Of a stretch of DNA of 64,000 bases, positions 7,414 to 16,523 are shown piece after piece. The number at the start of each line of letters is the position of its first letter. Positions within the stretch are counted from its first letter, which is position 1. A program made the translations under genes and the position numbers. Under the pieces are notes generated by a model. It had not been told where the DNA came from and searched no databases. It saw nothing but the letters and a program-made list of their open reading frames with translations. The DNA lies in NCBI RefSeq assembly GCF_900114995.1, contig NZ_FOUX01000006.1, forward strand, positions 62,001 through 126,000, written 5' to 3'. The stretch is from Chitinophaga sp. YR627 (lineage in GTDB: Bacteria > Bacteroidota > Bacteroidia > Chitinophagales > Chitinophagaceae).

Positions 7414-9210
7414 ATGAAACACCTGGCCACGCTAAACAAGTATTTTGTAAAGTACAAATGGAGATTCCTCACCGGATTGATCTGTACTGCTGTATCCATT
7501 GTATTCAGCGTGTTCCAGCCTATCATGGTGCGCCAGATCTTTGATCTGCTGGCGCAAAACCTCGATAACTATAACCTGCTTAGTGACACCGGACTGAAAG
7601 CGGCTTTCCGCGGACAATTTACCAGTGTACTGGCTTTCTATGGCGTCAGCATCCTGCTGTTTGCCCTTCTCTCCGGATTCTTCCTCTATCTGCAACGGCA
7701 ATCGCTCATCGTGATGAGCCGTCATATAGAATACGACCTCAAGAACGAAATTTATCAGCACTACCAGCTGCTGGACCTCAACTTTTTTAAAATGCACCGT
7801 ACCGGCGATCTGATGAGCCGTATTACGGAAGACGTTTCCAGGGTACGTATGTACGTCGGACCGGCTATTATGTATGCTACCCGCACCCTCTTTATGATCG
7901 TGATCGTGGTGTACCTGATGATAGACGTTAACCCCCTGCTCACATTATATACTTTATCGCCACTGCCTGTACTGGCGCTGATCATCTATTACGTGAACCA
8001 TATCATTCACCGTAAAAGTGAGCGTATACAGTCGCAGTTATCCAATATTACTTCCATTGCGCAGGAATCTTACTCTGGTATCAGGGTGATCAAGTCCTAT
8101 GTACAGGAAGAAGACAGCATTAAACACTTCGAACAGGCCAGTGAGGCTTATAAGATCAGTTCTGTGAGTCTGGCCAAGACCGATGCGCTGTTCCAGCCAA
8201 GTATGGCGCTGATGATCGGTCTGAGTGTGGTGATCACGATCTTTATCGGTGGTATCCAGGTGATCCATGGAAATATTACCGTAGGTAACCTGGCGGAATT
8301 TGTGATCTATGTAAATATGCTGATGTTCCCGTTCTTTTCTATTGGAATGGTAGCGTCTATGATCCAACGTGCGGCTGCCAGCCAGCAACGTCTCAACGAA
8401 TTCCTTGATATCAAACCAGCTATCACGGACAATCCGGGGGCTGTGAATATGGATATCAGGGGCGAAGTGGTCTTTAAGAATGTATCTTTTACGTATCCGC
8501 ATACAGGTATTCAGGCGATCAAAAACTTCAATCTCACGGTAAAGGCTGGTGAGAAAGTGGCAGTGATTGGCCGTACCGGGTCCGGTAAATCTACCCTGGC
8601 ACAGTTACTCATACGTATGTATGACCCGCAGGAGGGAGAGGTGCTGCTGGATCAGCAGAACATCCGGCAGGTTAAACTGGAAAGTCTGCGTAGTCAGATC
8701 AGTTATGTACCACAGGACGTCTTCCTTTTCTCTGATACTATCCAGAATAACATCCGTTTTGGTACGCCGGAGGCGAATCCGGAAACCGTGAAAAAGGCTG
8801 CCCGTCAGGCTTCTGTCGAAAAAGACATCCTGAATTTTACGGAAGGGTTTGATACGGTGGTAGGGGAGAGAGGGGTTACCCTGAGCGGCGGACAAAAACA
8901 ACGTATCTCCATAGCACGTGGTCTGATCAAGGATCCGAACCTCCTGGTATTTGATGACTGTCTGTCTGCCGTAGATGCCCGTACGGAGAAAGAGATCATC
9001 GGTAACCTGTACGCTTATCTGAAAGATAAAACCGCCATCATCATTACCCATCGCATTTTTGCGTTATTTGAGTTTGATAAGATCATTGTCCTTGATGAAG
9101 GCAAAATAGTTGAAACAGGTACACATAACGAATTATTGGCATTAAATGGTTACTACGCTGAGTTATACGCACGCCAGCAGTCTGGCGAAGAGGAAACTGT
9201 AATAGAATAG
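7414..9210 (+). CDS. ABC exporter half-transporter (MsbA-like, fused TMD and NBD)
   Basis: This 598-residue protein has six predicted membrane helices in about residues 15-310 and a C-terminal nucleotide-binding domain. The NBD has Walker A GRTGSGKS (386-393), signature LSGGQKQRIS (from about 490) and Walker B LLVFDD (about 510-515). The residue after Walker B, normally a catalytic Glu, is Asp (FDDCLSAVD), as in many non-canonical halves of heterodimeric exporters. The H-loop follows in ITHRIFAL. It probably exports lipids or drugs. No partner ABC gene is adjacent, so it works as a homodimer or with a distant partner. Confidence 0.92.
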   Translation: MKHLATLNKYFVKYKWRFLTGLICTAVSIVFSVFQPIMVRQIFDLLAQNLDNYNLLSDTGLKAAFRGQFTSVLAFYGVSILLFALLSGFFLYLQRQSLIVMSRHIEYDLKNEIYQHYQLLDLNFFKMHRTGDLMSRITEDVSRVRMYVGPAIMYATRTLFMIVIVVYLMIDVNPLLTLYTLSPLPVLALIIYYVNHIIHRKSERIQSQLSNITSIAQESYSGIRVIKSYVQEEDSIKHFEQASEAYKISSVSLAKTDALFQPSMALMIGLSVVITIFIGGIQVIHGNITVGNLAEFVIYVNMLMFPFFSIGMVASMIQRAAASQQRLNEFLDIKPAITDNPGAVNMDIRGEVVFKNVSFTYPHTGIQAIKNFNLTVKAGEKVAVIGRTGSGKSTLAQLLIRMYDPQEGEVLLDQQNIRQVKLESLRSQISYVPQDVFLFSDTIQNNIRFGTPEANPETVKKAARQASVEKDILNFTEGFDTVVGERGVTLSGGQKQRISIARGLIKDPNLLVFDDCLSAVDARTEKEIIGNLYAYLKDKTAIIITHRIFALFEFDKIIVLDEGKIVETGTHNELLALNGYYAELYARQQSGEEETVIE

Positions 9211-9288
9211 TAATCATATTCTTATATATACCTGTGAATCAGTAGGTAAAGCTATATTCTATCATTTTTCAAAATCATTTAAAATTAT

Positions 9289-9318
9289 TTTGATATTTGT
9301 AAACTAATAGTATATTTG
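9289..9318 (+). promoter_or_regulatory. Promoter of the DUF3276 gene
   Basis: TTTG (9289-9292) and TATATTTG (9311-9318) are separated by 18 bp, a good match to the Bacteroidota -33/-7 promoter. The start codon is 51 bp downstream of the -7 box. Confidence 0.7.
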
Positions 9319-9369
9319 TTTCTTATTGGAAAAAGGATTTGATTCGTTAACAACTTAAATCTATCAACT

Positions 9370-9795
9370 GTGGCGTACGAAAATACCAATCAGCAGGAAA
9401 GAAATAATGACAGTATCTTTTCTAAACGATTGAAAGCGGGCAAAAGGAGAACTTACTTCTTTGATGTAAAGACCACTCGTGGAAATGATTATTTTCTGAC
9501 CATTACTGAAAGCAAAAAACGCTTTAACGACAATGGTTATGACAGGCACAAAGTGTTCCTGTACAAGGAAGACTTCAACAAGTTCCTGAATGCATTGACA
9601 GAGACCATCAACTATGTAAAGACTGAGTTGATGCCCGACTTCGATTTTGATGCCTACAACCATGACTACGTACGTGATGATGAAGATAGCGAAGGTGCAG
9701 AAGCTGCTGTTGAGTCAGTAGTTGAAGCTGCTGTTGTTGCAGCGCCTGTTGCCGCATCTGCTTCTTCTCATACTGAGGACGTAGACAAATGGTAA
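9370..9795 (+). CDS. DUF3276 / PUR-alpha-like nucleic-acid-binding protein
   Basis: This 141-residue protein starts with GTG. It has a single PUR-like domain (about residues 18-95; KRRTYFFDVKTTRGNDYFLTI and HKVFLYKEDFNKFLNAL regions), the fold of bacterial PurA homologues that bind single-stranded nucleic acid. After the domain comes an acidic stretch (DDEDSEGAE) and an Ala/Val-rich tail. It has its own promoter and a strong terminator, so it is a single-gene unit. The exact cellular role is not established. Confidence 0.88.
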   Translation: MAYENTNQQERNNDSIFSKRLKAGKRRTYFFDVKTTRGNDYFLTITESKKRFNDNGYDRHKVFLYKEDFNKFLNALTETINYVKTELMPDFDFDAYNHDYVRDDEDSEGAEAAVESVVEAAVVAAPVAASASSHTEDVDKW

Positions 9796-9831
9796 TATTA
9801 CTTTAGATCATTTTTATTTGATGATATATAA

Positions 9832-9859
9832 AACCTCCGGTTTCTCCGGAGGTTTTTTT
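9832..9859 (+). terminator. Rho-independent terminator after the DUF3276 gene
   Basis: Perfect 9-bp stem aacctccgg (9832-9840) / ccggaggtt (9846-9854), 5-nt loop, then a T tract. Confidence 0.9.
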
Positions 9860-10166
9860 ATGCCCCTGTATCAATAGGATTATCCTTTATCAGTTATTCC
9901 GTGGTAATGAGATATTATTGCACTTTTATCGCTCCTAAGGAATTGATTATTAATTTTTTATAAGGTTTCTTCGCTTGAATTGTACTTAAGTGGCTGATTG
10001 TTAATCTGATATGTCTTTAGTCTTCGCTATACAGCGTAACTATACCGTTATTATGCCGCTATCTCTACGCTTATGAGCGAAGGGGTAGCGGCATAATAAC
10101 GGTGTAATGGCGGTATAACTGAAGGATAAATCACGTAGCCGTATTGTTTTCAGTGGGGTACGTCTG
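9860..10166. other. Intergenic region dominated by a long stem-loop
   Basis: I see no gene before the small frame at 10167. The main content is the imperfect palindrome at 10041-10106, listed separately. The rest is AT-rich with no recognisable promoter. Confidence 0.5.
10041..10106. repeat. Long inverted repeat with internal hairpin
   Basis: Perfect 17-bp arms accgttattatgccgct (10044-10060) and agcggcataataacggt (10087-10103) extend to 20 bp with one G-U pair. The 26-nt loop holds a second small stem, cgct (10068-10071) / agcg (10076-10079). No T run follows, so a simple terminator is unlikely. Confidence 0.85.
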
Positions 10167-10379
10167 TTGAAGGCTACACTTAATTTCGGGATCATTGCGC
10201 ATGAGACCATAGACACTGCTTATCTGGCGCCGGATGACGAAGCGCTTACCGCGTTTTATAAGGGCTGGAAAGGATTGTTTGATGATGTAAAGCTCCACTG
10301 TTATGTGATCGAAACATTGTCGACCGGCGGTAATATGAAGATACCGGCAGAGAACGTGGCGCTGTATCCAGTTGATTAA
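10167..10379 (+). CDS. Small hypothetical protein, 70 aa
   Basis: The frame uses a TTG start and is open upstream to 10119 with no ATG or GTG. Its composition looks like real protein, with a mix of hydrophobic core and charged residues (YLAPDDEALTAFYKGWKGLF, then a CYVIETLSTGG region). I do not recognise the family. It could be a genuine small soluble protein or the remaining 3' part of a longer gene whose 5' end was lost at the palindrome just upstream. Codon use resembles its neighbours. Confidence 0.45.
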   Translation: MKATLNFGIIAHETIDTAYLAPDDEALTAFYKGWKGLFDDVKLHCYVIETLSTGGNMKIPAENVALYPVD

Positions 10380-10454
10380 TAAAATGATAGGTCTTTAAAC
10401 AACAAAGGACCCCTTACGAAGTCCTCTGTCATTATTCAATTATACAATCAATGC

Positions 10455-12107
10455 TTATTTTTTCATCTGCTTCCAGGCATTGATCAGGCCATTCGTAGAG
10501 GCGTCATGGCTGGTAACAGCATCCGCGCTTTCCAGTTCAGGCAGGATCTTGTTAGCCAGTTGCTTACCCAGTTCAACACCCCACTGATCAAAGCTGTAGA
10601 TATTCCAGATAACACCCTGTACAAAGATCTTATGTTCGTACAGCGCTACCAGTGAACCAAGGGTCCTTGGTGTGATCTCTTTTACGAGGAAAGAGTTGGT
10701 TGGTCTGTTACCGGTGAATACTTTATAAGGCAGTAATTTCTGAATTTCTTCTTCTTTCAGACCGGATTTAACCAGTTCTGCGCGTACTTCTTCTTCTGTC
10801 TTACCGTTCATCAGCGCTTCCGTCTGTGCGAAGAAGTTAGATAACAGCTTCACATGATGGTCGCCGATAGGGTTGTGACTGATAGCAGGTGCGATAAAGT
10901 CAGCCGGAATGATACGGGTACCCTGGTGGATCAGCTGATAAAATGCGTGCTGTCCGTTAGTACCTGGTTCGCCCCATACAACAGGACCTGTTTCATAAGA
11001 AACAGGCTGACCATTACGGTCTACATATTTACCGTTACTTTCCATGTTACCCTGCTGGAAGTAAGCGGCAAAGCGGTGCATATACTGGTCGTATGCCAGG
11101 ATAGCCTCAGTGGCAGTATCGAAGAAGTTACCGTACCACAGACCGATCAGGGCCATGATAGCAGGGATATTCTTCTCCAGCGGCGTTGTGCGGAAGTGGG
11201 TATCTACCGCGTGTGCACCTTCCAGTAATGCTTTGAAATGATCGAAACCAACGGTGAGGGAAATGCTCAGACCGATTGCGGACCATAATGAATAACGGCC
11301 GCCAACCCAATCCCAGAATTCGAACATGTTAGCCGGATCTATACCGAATGCCTTTACAGCTTTTTCGTTGGTAGACAGTGCCGCAAAGTGTTTTGCTACG
11401 AATGCTTCATCTTTCGCCGTATCGAGGAACCACTGACGTGCAGTTAATGCATTGGTCATTGTTTCCTGTGTGGTGAAAGTTTTGGAAGCGATCAGGAAGA
11501 GGGTTTCTTCCGGCGTTACTTTTTTCAGTGTTTCAGCGATGTGGGTACCGTCTACATTGGATACGAAGTAAGGCTGAATACCTTCTTTCCAGTAAGGTTT
11601 CAGAGCTTCTGTTACCATTACCGGACCCAGATCGGAGCCACCGATACCGATATTTACGATATAACGTATAGGCTTACCGGTATAACCTTTCCACTCGCCG
11701 CTATGGATACGCTTTGTGAAGCTCTCCATTTTATTCAGTACGGCCTGTACTTCAGGCATCACGTCTTTTCCGTCCAGTACCACCGGATTACCGGAGAAGT
11801 TACGGAGTGCGGTATGCAGTACGGCCCTGTTTTCTGTCGCATTGATCTTTTCTGCACTGAACATGGCTTTGATACCTTCTTCAACACCGGTTTCTTTGGC
11901 CAGTTGCAGTAAATATTGAAGCGTTTCTTCTGTGATGATGTTCTTTGAGTAGTCGAACAATATGTCTTCAAAAGAAAGAGTAAACTTATTGAATCTGTCC
12001 GCATCCTTCGCAAACAATGTGCGGAGGTGCGTTTCCTTCATCTTGGAAGCATGCTGCTCCAGCTGTTGCCAGGCTTTTGTAGCAGTAGGATTAGTCGTTG
12101 GGAACAT
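10455..12107 (-). CDS. pgi: Glucose-6-phosphate isomerase
   Basis: This 550-residue protein matches full-length PGI (about 549 aa in E. coli), which interconverts glucose-6-phosphate and fructose-6-phosphate. Both family signatures are present: GIGGSDLGP (154-162) in the phosphate-binding region and DWVGGRYSLWSAIGLS (266-281). The C-terminal part contains SFDQWGVELGK. It is a single gene with a -7 box about 20 bp upstream of the start. Confidence 0.97.
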   Translation of the reverse strand: MFPTTNPTATKAWQQLEQHASKMKETHLRTLFAKDADRFNKFTLSFEDILFDYSKNIITEETLQYLLQLAKETGVEEGIKAMFSAEKINATENRAVLHTALRNFSGNPVVLDGKDVMPEVQAVLNKMESFTKRIHSGEWKGYTGKPIRYIVNIGIGGSDLGPVMVTEALKPYWKEGIQPYFVSNVDGTHIAETLKKVTPEETLFLIASKTFTTQETMTNALTARQWFLDTAKDEAFVAKHFAALSTNEKAVKAFGIDPANMFEFWDWVGGRYSLWSAIGLSISLTVGFDHFKALLEGAHAVDTHFRTTPLEKNIPAIMALIGLWYGNFFDTATEAILAYDQYMHRFAAYFQQGNMESNGKYVDRNGQPVSYETGPVVWGEPGTNGQHAFYQLIHQGTRIIPADFIAPAISHNPIGDHHVKLLSNFFAQTEALMNGKTEEEVRAELVKSGLKEEEIQKLLPYKVFTGNRPTNSFLVKEITPRTLGSLVALYEHKIFVQGVIWNIYSFDQWGVELGKQLANKILPELESADAVTSHDASTNGLINAWKQMKK

Positions 12108-12127
12108 AAAAACGCATTTTATGGTAT

Positions 12128-12135
12128 CAAAAGTA
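12128..12135 (-). promoter_or_regulatory. -7 promoter element, pgi
   Basis: On the minus strand this reads TACTTTTG, matching TAnnTTTG, 20 bp upstream of the pgi start. A clear -33 box is not seen at the usual spacing. Confidence 0.5.
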
Positions 12136-12264
12136 ATAAAATAGTTAGATAGTCACAGGACCAAAAGGCCGGAAAGGAGGACCAATATTAAAGATAACCT
12201 GTTCAGGCAGTGTGAGCTATATCTCCGGTAAAATATACAAGGGAAACACGGATAACGACATCGG

Positions 12265-13068
12265 TCATGACAATCTGCGGTTGGTGATCAGCCGCCATGC
12301 GCTGCTGATGGTGATAACGAGCATGGCGCCGATGCATGCACAGATAATCGGCATCTCGGCTGCGCCACCTGCGGTCTGTCGTTTTACAATGATACCATAA
12401 AGGGCCCAGAGGGCCACCAGGCCTGCGATAATGTTATGTCTGCGTATAATCAGCAACGTTGAGCCGATGGTACATAACAGAATGAGAAAAATAGTCCCCG
12501 GCACACTCATGCCGTTCCAGCCGAGATAAACCATAAAGGCAGCAATATTCGCGATCGTTGCCACGCAGATCCAGCCAAGATAAAGGCTGAAGGGCAGGTG
12601 TACGAACAGCTTTTCGACCTTGCTGGCAGAGCGGGGGAGAGAGATGCTGAAATTAAGGTGAATGGCCAGCAGGCATACCAGCAGTGCTAACATAAGTAGT
12701 ACGGACAGGGGAAGCAGTTCATAATGCCAGGCAAAAAGCCAGCAGGAATTAGCCATACAGCTGATCAGCCACCAGCCGCGCAGACGTTCCATAAAGCGCC
12801 CCAGTTCTTCCGTATGACCATTGGAAAATGTCAGCCATAACTGATAGAAGATAAAACCCAGTAAAGTGAGGTAAATCAGCCCCCAGATGGCGAAAGTAAG
12901 ACCAGCAGGTACAAAGAGGTTATCGTATTTGTCTGAGACGTCGCCGGTGCTCCTGTTGTTAATGACATTGAGGTTGGCCAGCAGATTAACAACGATCACC
13001 ATGATGTACCCTATTGTATTAAATATCGCACTGTTCTTATAATGAAGGGTCTTATGGGAGGTTGTCAT
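12265..13068 (-). CDS. TspO/MBR-related multi-spanning membrane protein
   Basis: This 267-residue protein has about seven to eight hydrophobic segments and resembles the group annotated as tryptophan-rich sensory protein homologues. Supporting features are the FAIWGLIYLTLLGF segment near residue 60, frequent Trp residues, and PFSLYLGWICVATIAN near residue 160. Classical TspO has five helices and about 160 residues, so this is the longer variant. Its ligand and function are unknown. It is divergent from prfB, and about 90 bp separate their starts. Confidence 0.7.
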   Translation of the reverse strand: MTTSHKTLHYKNSAIFNTIGYIMVIVVNLLANLNVINNRSTGDVSDKYDNLFVPAGLTFAIWGLIYLTLLGFIFYQLWLTFSNGHTEELGRFMERLRGWWLISCMANSCWLFAWHYELLPLSVLLMLALLVCLLAIHLNFSISLPRSASKVEKLFVHLPFSLYLGWICVATIANIAAFMVYLGWNGMSVPGTIFLILLCTIGSTLLIIRRHNIIAGLVALWALYGIIVKRQTAGGAAEMPIICACIGAMLVITISSAWRLITNRRLS

Positions 13069-13141
13069 AGATAGAAAAAGTTTTTAATTGACTGGGAATT
13101 AATATGCTAAAAGTCCCGCAAATATTGTTCCCCTTTTTCCT

Positions 13142-13149
13142 TACATTTG
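13142..13149 (+). promoter_or_regulatory. -7 promoter element, prfB
   Basis: TACATTTG matches TAnnTTTG and ends 8 bp before the proposed prfB ATG at 13158, giving a very short leader. This supports starting at 13158 rather than at the in-frame ATG at 13198. Confidence 0.6.
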
Positions 13150-13157
13150 CGCCCATT

Positions 13158-14247
13158 ATGACAGCAGAACAACTCAAAGCTATGAGGGACCGTCTCCATG
13201 TCCTGGGAGGTTTTCTTTGACGTCCAGGACCGCATAGCTAAAATCGAAAACGACAAACAATTAACGTTAGCCCCCGGGTTCTGGGACGACAACGCCAGGG
13301 CTACGTCAATTCTTAAAGAGATCAAAGTGAATAAGTTCTGGGTTGACCTTTATGAGAACGTGCAAACGTCTATAGAGGACAGCGCAGTCCTGCTCGAATT
13401 CCAGAAAGAAGGCGAAGCCTCTGAAGAGGAAGTAACGCAGGCCTACCATTCTGCCACTGAAGCTCTCGATGAACTAGAGTTCAAATCAACACTGAACGAA
13501 CCGGAAGATGAAATGCCGGCAGTGCTCACCATCAACTCCGGCGCCGGTGGTACCGAGAGCCAGGATTGGGCAGAGATGCTGTTGCGTATGTATCGTATGT
13601 ACGGGGAAAAGCAGGGTTGGAAAGTATCCGAAATTGATGTGCAATACGGGGATGGCGCTGGTATTAAATCGGCTTCCCTGGAAATGGATGGCAGTTTCGC
13701 CTATGGATTGCTGAAAGCAGAAAGTGGAGTACACCGTCTGGTACGTATCTCTCCGTTTGATGCCAATGCCCGCAGGCACACTTCCTTCGCTTCCATATTT
13801 GTATATCCGCTGGTGGACGATACCATTGAAATCGCTGTCAATCCTGCTGACCTGGTATGGGAATTCTACCGTTCAGGTGGTAAAGGTGGACAGAACGTAA
13901 ACAAGGTAGAAACCGCAGTGCGTTTGAAGCACGTTCCTTCAGGCATCATCATTGAATGTCAGCAGGCACGTACGCAGGGTGAGAACCGTGAAAAGGCGCT
14001 CACAATGCTGAAATCCCGCTTGTATGAAGAGGAACTGCGCAAACGTGAGGAACTTAAAAACGCCGCCAACGCTAACAAGCGTAAGATCGAATGGGGCTCA
14101 CAGATCCGTTCCTATGTATTCCATCCTTACAAAATGATCAAAGATCACCGTACGGATTATGAAGTAGGAAACGTACAGCCTGTTATGGACGGCGAACTGG
14201 AGGGTTTCATCAAGGCTTACCTGATGATGTCCAAAGGAGAAGAATAA
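13158..14247 (+). CDS. prfB: Peptide chain release factor 2, programmed +1 frameshift
   Basis: RF2 releases peptides at UGA and UAA. The gene starts at ATG 13158; its first 20 codons end at an in-frame TGA (13218-13220) within CTTTGAC, after a Shine-Dalgarno-like GGGAGG (13205-13210). This is the classic autoregulatory frameshift site. Shifting +1 at CTT resumes at GAC (13219) and gives about 362 residues, near the 365 of E. coli RF2. The downstream frame has GGQ in SGGKGGQNVNKVET and an SPF tripeptide in VRISPFDANAR, which identifies RF2 rather than RF1. The frame from ATG 13198 alone would lack the true N terminus. Confidence 0.96.
13205..13221 (+). promoter_or_regulatory. prfB programmed frameshift site
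   Basis: GGGAGG (13205-13210), a short spacer, then CTTTGAC (13215-13221) with the in-frame TGA at 13218. When RF2 is scarce, slow termination at this UGA favours the +1 shift, so RF2 regulates its own level. The mechanism is established for bacterial prfB; its presence here is read from the sequence. Confidence 0.93.
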
Positions 14248-14269
14248 CGTAACTTTGCCCATATGCCAT

Positions 14270-14309
14270 GTGCTGATAAGTTGAATAAGCTCAACTTATC
14301 AGCACTTTT
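14270..14309 (+). terminator. Rho-independent terminator of prfB
   Basis: Perfect 15-bp stem gtgctgataagttga (14270-14284) / tcaacttatcagcac (14291-14305), 6-nt loop, then TTTT. Confidence 0.92.
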
Positions 14310-14551
14310 GCATATTATACAACATGCACCGGTTGATGCATGAGGGATATTTATTGCGGATAACACAGCCGTGCGGATGCAGTAGGGTACCCGTCAGCAG
14401 ACTTTCCGCTGACACACAGTGAAGTGCCGGCACAGCCAATTGCCAGAGAAAAGACATAGCACTGCTGCCGCGTTATGACGTTACAACATTAGCAACTATA
14501 CTTACGGAGTGTAGTGGAAACAACAAGATCGAAAACTAAAACATTCTGAGA
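14310..14551. other. Intergenic region upstream of pruA
   Basis: About 240 bp between the prfB terminator and pruA. I see no gene and no clear TAnnTTTG element, so the pruA promoter is not assigned. Confidence 0.5.
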
Positions 14552-16186
14552 ATGCATAATGCTTATTTTCAATTTGCTGCACCTGCCAACGAGCCAGTGT
14601 ACAGCTATGCACCAGGTTCCCCCGAAAGGGAAGCGCTGAAAAAACAACTGGCCGCTTTCAAAGCACAGGAGTTTGATATTCCGATGTATATCGGAGATAA
14701 AGAGGTGCGTACAGGTAAGACAATCGACATCCGTCCTCCTCATGAAATAAAGCATAAACTGGGTCATTTCCACGAAGGAGATGCCAGCCATGTAAAAGAT
14801 GCTATCGCTGCTGCTCTGGCTGCCCGTACACAATGGGCTGACACGCCATGGGAACAGCGCGCCGGCGTATTTATGAAAGCCGCAGAACTGATCGCTACCA
14901 GGTATCGTTATCACCTGAATGCAGCAACCATGCTGGGTCAGAGTAAGAACGCATACCAGGCTGAAATCGACAGCGCCTGCGAATTCATCGACTTCCTCCG
15001 CTTCAACGTTCACTATCTCACCGATATATACAAACAACAGCCTTACAGTCCGCAGGGAATCCACAACCGTCTGGAATACCGTCCGCTGGAAGGTTTCGTA
15101 GTAGCCATCACTCCGTTCAACTTTACCGCTATTGCCGGTAACCTGCCTACTTCCGCCGCTATGTGCGGTAACGTCGTAGTATGGAAACCTGCCTATACAC
15201 AGGTACTGGCTGCACATGTGATCATGCAGATCCTGAAAGAAGCTGGTCTGCCTGATGGCGTGATCAACCTGGTATATACAGACGGTCCGGTACTGGGTGA
15301 TATCTGCTTCAGTCATCCTGACTTTGCCGGTATCCACTTCACCGGTTCTACCGGCGTATTCCAGCACATGTGGAAGACAATCGGTACTAACATCCACAAA
15401 TACAAAACATATCCGCGTATCGTAGGCGAGACCGGTGGTAAAGACTTCATACTGGCGCATAAATCAGCGGATGTCGATATCACTGCTATTGCAATGGCAC
15501 GTGGTGCTTTTGAATACCAGGGACAGAAATGTTCTGCTGCTTCCCGCGCTTACCTGCCATCCAACATTGCAGAAGCCGTAAAAGCAAAACTGGTTGCTGA
15601 ACTGAAAACCATGAAAATGGGGACTACAGAAGACTTCAGCAACTTTATCAATGCCGTGATCGATGAGCGCTCTTTCGATAAGATCGCTAACTACATCGAG
15701 AATGCAAAGAAAGACCCTAAGGCAAAGATCATTGCCGGTGGTAACTACAATAAATCTGAAGGTTATTTCATCGAACCAACGGTGATAGAAGTAACTGATC
15801 CGCGTTATGTAACCATGTGCGAAGAGATCTTCGGACCAGTGCTGACTATCTACGTATACGAAGCAGATAAATTCGAAGAGATCATGGAGATCGTTGATAC
15901 GACTTCTCCATATGCGCTGACAGGTTCCATCATTGCACAGGACCGTTACGCTGTCGATCTGGCTACCAAAAAGCTGGTGAATGCAGCAGGTAACTTCTAC
16001 ATCAACGATAAGCCAACCGGAGCAGTTGTTGGTCAGCAGCCATTTGGCGGCGCACGTGCTTCCGGTACCAATGATAAAGCTGGTTCTGCATTGAACCTGT
16101 ACCGTTGGTTAAGTGCAAGAACGGTGAAAGAAACGCTGGTTCCGCCAACGGATTACCGTTATCCTTTCCTGAAGGAAGACAAGTAG
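14552..16186 (+). CDS. pruA: L-glutamate gamma-semialdehyde (1-pyrroline-5-carboxylate) dehydrogenase
   Basis: This 544-residue NAD-dependent aldehyde dehydrogenase oxidises glutamate gamma-semialdehyde to glutamate in proline breakdown. The catalytic general base Glu293 is in VGETGGKD and the nucleophile Cys327 is in YQGQKCSAASRAY, both typical of the single-domain P5CDH type. The C-terminal PFGGARASGTNDKAGS segment is characteristic. No proline dehydrogenase gene is in view, so the two steps are encoded apart here. Short AATTACGAATT-type repeat sequence begins right after the stop. Confidence 0.96.
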   Translation: MHNAYFQFAAPANEPVYSYAPGSPEREALKKQLAAFKAQEFDIPMYIGDKEVRTGKTIDIRPPHEIKHKLGHFHEGDASHVKDAIAAALAARTQWADTPWEQRAGVFMKAAELIATRYRYHLNAATMLGQSKNAYQAEIDSACEFIDFLRFNVHYLTDIYKQQPYSPQGIHNRLEYRPLEGFVVAITPFNFTAIAGNLPTSAAMCGNVVVWKPAYTQVLAAHVIMQILKEAGLPDGVINLVYTDGPVLGDICFSHPDFAGIHFTGSTGVFQHMWKTIGTNIHKYKTYPRIVGETGGKDFILAHKSADVDITAIAMARGAFEYQGQKCSAASRAYLPSNIAEAVKAKLVAELKTMKMGTTEDFSNFINAVIDERSFDKIANYIENAKKDPKAKIIAGGNYNKSEGYFIEPTVIEVTDPRYVTMCEEIFGPVLTIYVYEADKFEEIMEIVDTTSPYALTGSIIAQDRYAVDLATKKLVNAAGNFYINDKPTGAVVGQQPFGGARASGTNDKAGSALNLYRWLSARTVKETLVPPTDYRYPFLKEDK

Positions 16187-16206
16187 AAATTACGAATTAG
16201 GAATTG
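16187..16206. repeat. AATTACGAATTAGGAATT repeat next to the pruA stop
   Basis: The repeat starts directly after the pruA stop. Its first half pairs with caattcgtaattt at 16438-16450, and its second half (gaattaggaatt) pairs with the repeat at 16503-16523, so it is part of an inverted arrangement between two convergent genes. Confidence 0.7.
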
Positions 16207-16264
16207 AATGCAGTGGAGATTTGTGCGGATGTATTATTGAGCAATTGATTTTTTATTCCTGAAT

Positions 16265-16304
16265 AAAAGGAAGGGCGCTTCAGTATTGAAGCGCCCTTCC
16301 TTTT
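16265..16304. terminator. Bidirectional terminator between pruA and the peroxiredoxin gene
   Basis: Perfect 14-bp stem ggaagggcgcttca (16269-16282) / tgaagcgcccttcc (16287-16300), 4-nt loop, flanked by AAAA and TTTT so it can act on both strands. Confidence 0.92.
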
Positions 16305-16502
16305 ATTATTATTGAATAAGAATTACCTTTTCTTTTCCCATTGCCGGAACCCTGCCTGATGATAATGGAGACTTACTAAATTATCAAATACATAAAACTT
16401 TACAGTCCTCCATAGATTCGATGCGAAAATTCCGTATCAATTCGTAATTTTTCCGCCTCATCCACCAAACAGATAATTCCAATACAAACACGCATTTACG
16501 TC

Positions 16503-16523
16503 TTAATTCCTAATTCCTAATTT
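16503..16523. repeat. AATTCCTAATTCCTAATT repeat overlapping the peroxiredoxin 3' end
   Basis: Two direct copies of TAATTCC form this element. It includes the stop codon and last codons (EIRN) of the minus-strand peroxiredoxin gene and is inverted relative to the copy at 16187. Confidence 0.7.

Noticed and set aside
10406..10425. Weak hairpin aggac/gtcct near the pgi 3' end
   Set aside because: Only five base pairs and a poor T run, so it is not called as a terminator.
14489..15460. 323-aa minus-strand frame inside pruA
   Set aside because: It lies over the pruA gene, which has strong motifs; the frame has low protein character.
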